Assembly: GCA_050249235.1 (NCBI GenBank)
Contig: JBFWQW010000056.1
Coordinates: 1-17,880 of the forward strand
Origin: JAEKLB01 sp050249235
GTDB taxonomy: Bacteria; Actinomycetota; Acidimicrobiia; Acidimicrobiales; CADCSY01
Direction: 5' to 3'
DNA: 17,880 nucleotides
Shown: one piece after another, positions 12,997 through 17,880 of the stretch
How the letters are laid out: each line of letters starts with the position of its first letter
Position numbering within the stretch: position 1 is the stretch's first letter
Translations under genes and position numbers: made by a program
Notes under the pieces: model-generated
Seen by the model: the letters and a program-made list of their open reading frames with translations, nothing else
Databases searched by the model: none
What the model was told of the DNA's origin: nothing

Positions 12997-13011
12997 GGCC
13001 GGGAGCCGGCC
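12997..13011. terminator. GC hairpin GGCCGG-GAG-CCGGCC
   Basis: A perfect 6-bp stem with a 3-nt loop lies 46 nt past the heliorhodopsin stop, with no T-run. It is a likely terminator or 3'-end stabiliser separating heliorhodopsin from the SRPBCC gene. Confidence 0.45.
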
Positions 13012-13042
13012 CAGGCTGCGCGTCGTCGAACAGCCTCCGTCG

Positions 13043-13048
13043 TAGGGT
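13043..13048 (+). promoter_or_regulatory. Candidate -10 box (TAGGGT) of the SRPBCC gene
   Basis: TAGGGT lies 28 nt before GTG 13077 and would give a short leader holding AGGAGGGA (13067-13074). The same hexamer is the -10 candidate of the cupin and panE-like genes. Confidence 0.35.
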
Positions 13049-13076
13049 GCATCCAGCGTCCGGACCAGGAGGGATC

Positions 13077-13526
13077 GTGGACATCGAACGTGACGCCCCC
13101 GTGCTCGAGACAGGGGAGATCGTGGTGGAAGCGCCCGCCGACATCACGTGGGAGACGCTGGCCGACCTGCAGTCCTGGCCAGAGTGGTTCTCAGGCGTCA
13201 GGCAGATCCGGATCGAGGGTGAGGTCGGTCTCGGCGCCCACTTCAAGTGGAAGGTGGGTGGAGCCAGCCTGCAATCGGAATTGGTGTCGTTCGAGCCCGG
13301 TCGTGCCATCGGATGGACGGGCCGCTTCCTCGGCATCTCCGCCGTCCACCTCTGGCGCATCGAGCCGATCGGCACCAGCGCGCGCGTGCTCTCCGAGGAG
13401 TCGTGGAAGGGCTTCATCCCCAGGGCGTTCACGTCGAGGTCGCGCCGGACGGTGCGGCGGGCGACGGAGAACGGACTGGCGACCCTGAAGGAAGAGGCAG
13501 AACGACGCGCCGCGTCGATCGCCTAG
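13077..13526 (+). CDS. SRPBCC-fold (polyketide cyclase/START-like) protein, 149 aa
   Basis: This 149-aa protein has the START/Bet v 1-like layout. GEIVVEAPADITWETLADLQ (13-32) forms the first strand and helix, SWPEWFSGV (33-41) is the usual W-P-W turn, and strands alternate to about 120. A long basic C-terminal helix (about 118-146) closes the hydrophobic cavity. Such proteins bind lipids, polyketides or other hydrophobic ligands; no catalytic residues can be assigned. I chose GTG 13077 because AGGAGGGA lies just before it; an upstream GTG at 13047 would add ten residues. It is the next gene after heliorhodopsin on the same strand, 126 nt away, with hairpins and a -10 candidate between, so it is probably transcribed separately. 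Confidence 0.8.
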   Translation: MDIERDAPVLETGEIVVEAPADITWETLADLQSWPEWFSGVRQIRIEGEVGLGAHFKWKVGGASLQSELVSFEPGRAIGWTGRFLGISAVHLWRIEPIGTSARVLSEESWKGFIPRAFTSRSRRTVRRATENGLATLKEEAERRAASIA

Positions 13527-13537
13527 CCGGACAGCCC

Positions 13538-13562
13538 GTCGGGCGGCCATGCCCGCCTCGAC
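13538..13562. terminator. Imperfect hairpin after the SRPBCC gene
   Basis: GTCGGGCGG and CCCGCCTCGAC pair with two bulges around a CCATG loop, 12 nt past the stop. It is a possible terminator, weakly supported. Confidence 0.3.
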
Positions 13563-13651
13563 AGAGCCTCCTTCGCAGTGCGACGAGTCCTCCGACGAAC
13601 TCCTTGTGAGCGCAGGCTGCGGCACGTCGACCCCTGCGTCCGTCGCTGCGC

Positions 13652-13756
13652 CTACGCGGTCGGCTGCACCATCGTCGGTTCGCGCCCGGCGCGTGTCAGG
13701 AGCCAGAGCGTCAGCCAGAGTTCGGCGATGACAGAGGGGATGATCACGATCGTCGG
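13652..13756 (-). pseudogene. C-terminal remnant of a DUF4386-like membrane protein
   Basis: On the minus strand about 35 codons ending at TAG (13654-13652) read PTIVIIPSVIAELWLTLWLL and then a basic tail TRAGREPTMVQPTA. This resembles the last membrane helix and tail of DUF4386 proteins, where a hydrophobic helix with AE-x-ALWLL precedes a short polar end. The similarity stops at about 13756, exactly where the opposite strand begins to encode a recognisable dehydrogenase. The open frame beyond that point is the dehydrogenase's shadow. This is best read as the surviving tail of a deleted gene. The family match is from memory and the fragment is short. Confidence 0.5.
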
Positions 13757-14555
13757 TTTGAGGAAGCCCAAGCAGCCGGTCGCCGGCCTCGAAGGCGCCG
13801 GAATCGTCGAGGCCGTCGGACCCGGCGTTCGACGACTCCGTGTCGGGGATGCCGTCTTCGGCTGGTTCAGCGGTGCGTTCGCAGAGTACGCCGCGGTCCC
13901 GGAAGACCAGCTGACCGCAACGCCAGCCAAAGTCACCTTCGAGCAGGCCGCTGCCGTGCCGATCTCCGGGTTTGCCGCACTCCAGGCTGTGCGTGACCGC
14001 GGCCAGGTTCGGTCCGGCCACGAGGTGCTCGTCCTCGGAGCGTCGGGAGGCGTCGGAAGCCTTGCCGTGCAGATCGCCAAGCATCTCGGCGCCAGGGTCA
14101 CCGGTGTCGCGAGCTCACGAAACGTCGAGCTCGTCCGATCCCTGGGCGCGGAGAACGTTGTCGACTACACCAGCGAGTCCATCGGCAGTCGAGGCCAGAT
14201 CTACGACGTGATCATCGACATCGCGGGAAATCGTCCGCTCGCCGAGCTCCGCGCCGCGCTCACTCCCGAGGGCACCTTGGTGATCGTCGGCGGCACCGGG
14301 GGGTCCGCAACCATGGGATTCGGCCGAACCGTCCGAGCGGTGATGATGTCGCCGCTCACCGGTCAGCGCCTGATCGCGCTCTTCTCGAAGCCGAACCTTC
14401 CTGACCTCGACACGCTGCGCGACCTCCTGGAGTCCGGAGCAATCAGTCCGGTGGTCAGCCAGGTGTCGCCGCTCAACGACGCACCCGCGGTGGTCGAGCA
14501 ACTTGGAACTGGACGCAGCAGCGGCAAGCGCGTCATTGAGGTCGGATCGGCCTGA
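13728..14555 (+). pseudogene. N-terminally truncated zinc-binding dehydrogenase (MDR family)
   Basis: From residue 10 of the ORF starting at ATG 13728 the product (275 aa) follows the medium-chain dehydrogenase/quinone oxidoreductase family. It reads GLRKPKQPVAGLEGAGIVEA, then GDAVFGWFSGAFAEYAAVPE, the cofactor loop VLGASGGVGSLAVQIAK (102-118) and the family's C-terminal substrate domain. Homologues have some 50-70 more residues at the N-terminus (the first GroES-like strands with the KA...YGxPDVL opening). Those are absent; no frame upstream supplies them, and the opposite strand there carries another gene's tail. NADPH binding could survive, but the catalytic domain is incomplete, so I call it a pseudogene. 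Composition is lower in GC than the neighbours, hinting at transfer. No clear ribosome binding site precedes 13728. Confidence 0.65.
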
Positions 14556-14684
14556 CTCGGCGCCGCCCTGGCGAGGAGACCGTCGCGCACAGGCGAGGCC
14601 GCCGTGCCGACACCGCCGCTCGCAAAGCCGGGGCCGCCGAGCCTCGGGGGACCCCCTCCGTGTTGCTCGTTGCCCGCATGCGCA

Positions 14685-14712
14685 GCTTTACGTAACGAGG
14701 ATTATCGGCGGG
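14685..14712. other. dif-like / tyrosine-recombinase-type core site
   Basis: An 11-bp arm GCTTTACGTAA, a 6-bp centre CGAGGA and an 11-bp arm TTATCGGCGGG reproduce the 11-6-11 layout of XerCD sites, with inner TAA and TTA bordering the centre. The arms are only weakly symmetrical. No integrase gene is in the window. It may be a used or vestigial attachment site. Confidence 0.3.
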
Positions 14713-14940
14713 TATCCATGGCGGCTAGGTCCGGGCCCGAAGGAGCGTTCAGCCGGGTGCCCGATGCTGACGTCACGGCGGCCCCGCTGTTCCTGCTCTA
14801 TTCCGTCACTGTGATGAAATGAGCCCGCAGGTGTGTGTGCTCGAGGCGACGTTCCTCCATCGCACCCTGGAGAGAACCTCGGCGTGGTTCGGCGGGTCAG
14901 TCGCTTGGAGGCCTTCCGTTCGCGTCCGAACCCTGCCGAA

Positions 14941-14958
14941 GCGGCTCCGCAGAGCCGC
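14941..14958. terminator. Perfect hairpin GCGGCT-N6-AGCCGC
   Basis: This 6-bp stem with a 6-nt loop lies 45 nt past the stop of the minus-strand zinc-finger gene, so it could end that transcript. There is no T-run on the minus strand. Confidence 0.4.
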
Positions 14959-15002
14959 ATTGCATGATCCGCAAGATAGTTGCCGGGGCCCGACGGATGG
15001 GA

Positions 15003-15341
15003 TCAGGGACGCTTCTCCAGCAAGGGGCGAACGGCGGCCAGGAGCCAGGTGAGGGCGTTGCGGACCTCGGCGGGGTCGTCGCCGGCGGCGGCCAGGTCGC
15101 GGTCGACGTCCTCGACGGCCGCCTCGACGACGTAGAGCGCATCCCGGAGGTCGTCGAGCTCGCTGCGGGCCATGACGAATTCCGACTCCCCCAGCCCCAA
15201 CTCGCTCGCCCGGCGGCGGGCTTCGTAGTCCCGCTGGCGGCACGAGCGCCGGCAATAGAGGGCGGGGCGGCCCGGGCCGGGGCGGCGGTCGATCGGGCGG
15301 GCGCACCAGCGGCACCGGGGCTTGGCGGGTAATTCCGTCAC
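15003..15341 (-). CDS. Small zinc-finger / helical hypothetical protein, 112 aa
   Basis: This 112-aa protein has an N-terminal Cys motif, C10-x2-C13 and C30-x3-C34 (CRWC ... YCRRSCRQRDYEARRR), probably a zinc finger. A long acidic helical region follows (about 46-110: SELDDLRDALYVVEAAVEDV and beyond) with heptad-like hydrophobic spacing suggesting a coiled coil or helical hairpin. I recall similar hypotheticals in Acidimicrobiia but no function. GTG 15341 is chosen because TACTTT stands exactly 7 nt before it and no Shine-Dalgarno exists, the pattern of a leaderless gene. It diverges from the MTA phosphorylase gene across 172 bp. Confidence 0.75.
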   Translation of the reverse strand: MTELPAKPRCRWCARPIDRRPGPGRPALYCRRSCRQRDYEARRRASELGLGESEFVMARSELDDLRDALYVVEAAVEDVDRDLAAAGDDPAEVRNALTWLLAAVRPLLEKRP

Positions 15342-15348
15342 GGTGTCG

Positions 15349-15354
15349 AAAGTA
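15349..15354 (-). promoter_or_regulatory. Leaderless -10 box (TACTTT) of the zinc-finger gene
   Basis: On the minus strand TACTTT is followed by 7 nt and GTG 15341. It is the clearest leaderless promoter in the window because the surroundings are almost pure GC and no ribosome binding site is present. Confidence 0.5.
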
Positions 15355-15513
15355 GGGGGTGCGCGGGTCGGGATCGCGGATCGGCGGGTGCCGGGCCCTC
15401 GAGGAGCCGGACGGGGTCGGTGAGCTCGCTCGCCACCCTCGGGCAGGTGACGAGCCGGCATCACCGGGTGCCGGTCGGGGCGGCACGGCCCCCGCGTCGG
15501 CTACACCGTGCGG

Positions 15514-16281
15514 ATGGCCGAGGGCGAGGCAGGCGGCGCCGACGAGGCGCCGATCGGGGTGATCGGTGGGTCGGGCTTCGCCCGGTTCCTCGACGGTGCC
15601 GAGGAGGTGGCGGTGACGACGCCGTACGGCGAGCCGTCGGCGCCGGTGGCGCTCGGGGAGGTCGGCAGCCGCCCGGTCGCCTTCCTGCCCCGGCACGGCG
15701 CCGGCCACGTGCACCCGCCCCACGGCGTGCCGAACCGGGCCAACGTCTGGGCCCTGCGGGAGCTGGGGGTGCGGCGGGTCCTGGCGCCCTTCGCGGCCGG
15801 GTCGCTCCAGCCCTCGATCGAGCCCGGCGACCTCGTGGTCGTCGACCAGTTCGTGGACCGCACGGCGGGGCGGGCCGACACGTTCCACGACCGGTTCACC
15901 GACGGCCCGCAGCACGCGTCGATGGCCGACCCGTACGACGCCGGGCTGCGGGCCGCCGTCGTGGCTGGTGCCGAGCGGCTCGGGTTCCGGGCCCACCCGT
16001 CGGGCACGGTGGTCGTCATCCAGGGGCCCCGCTTCTCGACCCGGGCCGAGTCCCGCTGGTACGCGGCCCAGGGATGGGAGCTGGTCAACATGACGCAGTA
16101 CCCGGAGGCGGCCCTGGCTCGGGAGGCCGGGCTGGCCTACGCCGGGATCGGCCTGGTCACCGACCGGGACGCCGGCACCCACGAGGGCGACGCCGTCCAC
16201 CAGGACGAGGTGTTCAGCGCCTTCGAGCGGCTCCTCGACCGGTTGCGGGCTCTGCTCGTCGACGTCATCCCCCGGCTCTGA
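15514..16281 (+). CDS. mtnP: S-methyl-5'-thioadenosine phosphorylase
   Basis: This 255-aa enzyme of the PNP/MTAP family splits methylthioadenosine with phosphate into adenine and methylthioribose-1-phosphate in methionine salvage. VIGGSGF (16-22) is the phosphate-binding start. RHGAGHVHPPHGVPNRAN (60-77) matches the family RHG-x2-H-x2-PP motif, and QGPRFSTRAES (170-180) is strongly conserved. NMT (192-194) and TDRD (216-219) correspond to the residues that favour 6-aminopurines, so MTAP is more likely than inosine/guanosine phosphorylase. GTG 15508 is an alternative start two codons upstream; neither has a Shine-Dalgarno. It diverges from the zinc-finger gene. No other methionine-salvage gene is in the window. 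Confidence 0.92.
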   Translation: MAEGEAGGADEAPIGVIGGSGFARFLDGAEEVAVTTPYGEPSAPVALGEVGSRPVAFLPRHGAGHVHPPHGVPNRANVWALRELGVRRVLAPFAAGSLQPSIEPGDLVVVDQFVDRTAGRADTFHDRFTDGPQHASMADPYDAGLRAAVVAGAERLGFRAHPSGTVVVIQGPRFSTRAESRWYAAQGWELVNMTQYPEAALAREAGLAYAGIGLVTDRDAGTHEGDAVHQDEVFSAFERLLDRLRALLVDVIPRL

Positions 16282-16286
16282 CCTTC

Positions 16287-16301
16287 GAGCGGACACCGCT
16301 C
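16287..16301. terminator. Hairpin after mtnP (GAGCGG-ACA-CCGCTC)
   Basis: A perfect 6-bp stem with a 3-nt loop begins 6 nt after the mtnP stop. There is no T-run. Position supports a terminator. Confidence 0.45.
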
Positions 16302-16386
16302 CCGACCGCCCTCCTCGGCCGGCCGACCGGCGCTGCTCCCTCGGCCAGCGGCCAGCAGTGCCGCCGATGGCGGGCCGGCCGACGAG

Positions 16387-16392
16387 TAGCGT
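16387..16392 (+). promoter_or_regulatory. Candidate -10 box (TAGCGT) of the terminal gene
   Basis: TAGCGT is followed by 9 nt and ATG 16402, with no Shine-Dalgarno between. This suggests a leaderless or nearly leaderless transcript. Confidence 0.4.
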
Positions 16393-16401
16393 TGACGCCC
16401 T

Positions 16402-17880
16402 ATGCCCCGGCGGATCGAGCTCGAGCTCACCAGCGCGCGAGACGACGGATCCTGGACGTGGCGCGCCGCCGGTGCGCTCCAGCCCCGCGGCGAGCTCGAC
16501 GGTGGGCTGCTGCCCCAGGGCGCCAAGGTCGGCGATGTCCTTCGGGCAGAAGCCGATTTCCACGTGGACGGCATCACGGTGCTCTCCGTGCTCCCGCCGA
16601 AGGCGACCAGGGCCGAGCCCGAGCGCATCGAGCTGCGGCCCGCCGCCCGGGAGTTCCAGCCGGTGGTCACCACTCTTGCGGCCCGCACCGAGCGCCGGGG
16701 ACGACCGTCCCGGGGTGACCGCTTCGACGGCGACCGGCCGGACGGCCCCCGGCGTGACCGCGACCGCGACCGCGGCCGCGGCGAGCCCGGCGGCCGGGAC
16801 GACCGCGGCCGCGACGACCGGGGCCGGGCACCCGGCGACCGCCCGGCCCGCCCGCCCCGCCCGGCAGGCGGCCCCGACGGCCCGACGGGGCCCCGCCCCC
16901 GGCGGGAGCGGCCCGCTCCCCCGCCGCCGAAGCCGAAGCCGAAGAAGCTGCGGCCCGGCCGCGTCAACCGCGATGCGCTGCTGGCCACGCTGCCGCCCGA
17001 GCACCACCCGATCGCCGAGCAGCTCTTCCGGGGCGGCATCCCGGCGGTGCGGGCTGCCATCACCGAGCAGAACAACAAGGCCCGGACCGAGGGCCAGCCC
17101 GAGATCCCCGAAGCCACCGTGCTGGCCCTGGCCGAGAACCTGGCCCCCGCGGTGCGCCTCGCCGACTGGCTCGACCGGGCCTCGGCTGCGGTTGCGGATG
17201 CCGAGGTGATCGCCCTCAAGGACCTCCGGGCCGTGGTGCACGCCGCCGACGACGTCGTCCGCGAGGACGCCACCCGTCCCGTCGTCGCCGAGCTCCGGGC
17301 CGTGCTCGAGCGGCGGGCCGCGTCCGAGCAGCAGGAGTGGCTCGACGACATCACCGCCTCGCTCGTCGGCGGCCGCGTCGTCCGCGCCCTCCGGCTGGCC
17401 TCCCGCTCGCCCCAGCCGAACGAGTCGCTCCCGCCCGAGCTGGCCACCCGCCTGGCCGAGGCCGCCGGCGCCGCCCTCACCGCCGAGGCCGCCCCCGACC
17501 GCTGGGCCACGGTGCTCGACGCCGTCGCCTACTCCCCCGTCCGCCGGGCCGTCACGCCCGTGGGCGCGCCGGCCGAGCCCGGCGACGAGCTCCTGGCCGC
17601 GGTGCGCAAGCACGTCGGCCGGGTCCCCAAGGTCGGCGCGCTCTTCGGCATCGAGGCGCCCAGCCGGCCGGCGCCGGCCCCTCGCCCCAAGTCCGCCCCC
17701 CGGCGGGCCTCGGAGGTCCAGGCCGAGGCCGGACTCCTGCCGCCGCCGGCCGGAGGCAGCCGCCGCATCCCGCCGCCCCCCTCCCCTGCCCCGTCGCCGG
17801 ACCGGTCCGACGCCACCGGCGCAGCTCCGGTGGATGGTGACGGGCCGACCGATGTGGCCGGCCCGGTCGTGGCAGCGGTC
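16402..17880 (+). CDS. Hypothetical protein with RD/RG-rich linker, 3' end beyond the window
   Basis: The frame is open from ATG 16402 to the last base (493 codons, no stop). Residues 1-67 form a compact beta-rich domain (ELELTSARDDGSWTWRAAGA ... VGDVLRAEADFHVDGITVLS) that could be an OB-like fold. Residues 97-185 are an Arg/Asp/Gly/Pro-rich low-complexity tract with many RD, RG and DRGR repeats ending PKPKPKKLRPGR, a composition often seen in nucleic-acid-binding linkers. Residues 186-440 are a helical region (NRDALLATLPPEHHPIAEQL and on). A second Pro/Ala-rich tract follows. I do not recognise a characterised family. An RNA-binding role is only suggested by composition. The start is supported by the TAGCGT box. 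Confidence 0.75.
   Translation, partial: MPRRIELELTSARDDGSWTWRAAGALQPRGELDGGLLPQGAKVGDVLRAEADFHVDGITVLSVLPPKATRAEPERIELRPAAREFQPVVTTLAARTERRGRPSRGDRFDGDRPDGPRRDRDRDRGRGEPGGRDDRGRDDRGRAPGDRPARPPRPAGGPDGPTGPRPRRERPAPPPPKPKPKKLRPGRVNRDALLATLPPEHHPIAEQLFRGGIPAVRAAITEQNNKARTEGQPEIPEATVLALAENLAPAVRLADWLDRASAAVADAEVIALKDLRAVVHAADDVVREDATRPVVAELRAVLERRAASEQQEWLDDITASLVGGRVVRALRLASRSPQPNESLPPELATRLAEAAGAALTAEAAPDRWATVLDAVAYSPVRRAVTPVGAPAEPGDELLAAVRKHVGRVPKVGALFGIEAPSRPAPAPRPKSAPRRASEVQAEAGLLPPPAGGSRRIPPPPSPAPSPDRSDATGAAPVDGDGPTDVAGPVVAAV

Larger units (their letters stand above)
14556..15002. other. Gene-poor lower-GC intergenic region
   Basis: No convincing gene is seen in these 447 bp on either strand. 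It holds the 28-bp dif-like sequence, a perfect GCGGCT-N6-AGCCGC hairpin (14941-14958) and an imperfect TTCGGCGGG/CCCTGCCGAA pair (14888-14896 with 14931-14940). Local GC falls to about 60 percent around 14681-14740. ORFs of 70-100 codons here have no family resemblance or ribosome binding site. Confidence 0.55.

Noticed and set aside
14888..14940. tRNA-like pattern: outer pairing TTCGGCGGG/CCCTGCCGAA with an inner GTTCG-CGTC-CGAAC arm
   Set aside because: The arm at 14918-14931 has a 4-nt loop and lies directly inside the outer stem, no D-arm or anticodon arm fits, and the total is too short for a tRNA.
14688..14960. 90-codon minus-strand ORF and overlapping + ORFs in the gene-poor stretch
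   Set aside because: No ribosome binding site, no family resemblance, and composition like the non-coding surroundings. The ORF may preserve remnants but cannot be supported as a gene.
14806..17613. A 935-codon open frame on the minus strand, and several other 300-650-codon frames across the window
   Set aside because: They are antisense or offset shadows of mtnP, the terminal gene, heliorhodopsin and others. Their products are Arg/Pro/Gly/Ala low-complexity with no domain. High GC keeps such frames open.

Overview
The window is very GC-rich (roughly 70-75 percent by eye). Gene starts are a mixture of ATG, GTG and TTG, and several genes have no Shine-Dalgarno but a TANNNT box 6-9 nt before the start codon. 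The gene set is actinobacterial: a mycothiol-dependent maleylpyruvate-isomerase-like enzyme, a DUF222/HNH protein, and an actinobacterial-type heliorhodopsin. My best guess is a member of the Acidimicrobiia or a related uncultured Actinomycetota. The exact run of 100 Ns suggests a draft or metagenome scaffold.

Left part (1-6111): a small conserved hypothetical and a PrmA-like methyltransferase on +. These face a minus-strand group of a ketopantoate-reductase-family enzyme, a DUF983 membrane protein and a 69-residue hypothetical. A VOC-fold protein diverges from that group and converges on a cupin/Bcp-peroxiredoxin pair whose reading frames overlap. A DUF427 protein diverges from the pair and converges on the mycothiol-dependent MDMPI/DinB-fold enzyme. 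Most of these are housekeeping, redox or small-molecule functions.

Middle (6112-10656): a repeat-rich intergenic stretch contains the assembly gap, and its two sides are identical over exactly 127 bp. Then come a DEAD-box RNA helicase and a DUF222/HNH nuclease-like protein (both minus), a small ribbon-helix-helix-like protein behind a perfect dyad (+), a small Cys-rich protein (minus) and a nucleotidyltransferase-fold protein (minus).

Right-centre (10714-13526): three co-directional + genes form the most interesting block. They are a polytopic GT-C-like membrane protein, a heliorhodopsin with its Schiff-base lysine, glutamate counterion and two conserved histidines intact, and an SRPBCC-fold protein. 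Both membrane protein genes are preceded by short ORFs whose stop codon overlaps a candidate start codon (GTGA and ATGA).

Scar region (13527-15002): composition drops to about 60-67 percent GC. A zinc-binding dehydrogenase has lost its N-terminal part. It abuts, tail to head, what looks like the C-terminal remnant of a DUF4386 membrane protein on the other strand. About 130 bp further on is a dif-like 28-bp sequence. I read this as a decayed insertion or deletion scar.

Right end (15003-17880): a small zinc-finger/coiled-coil-like hypothetical diverges from an MTA phosphorylase (mtnP). After that comes a long protein of unknown function, with an Arg/Asp/Gly-rich middle, that runs off the end of the window.
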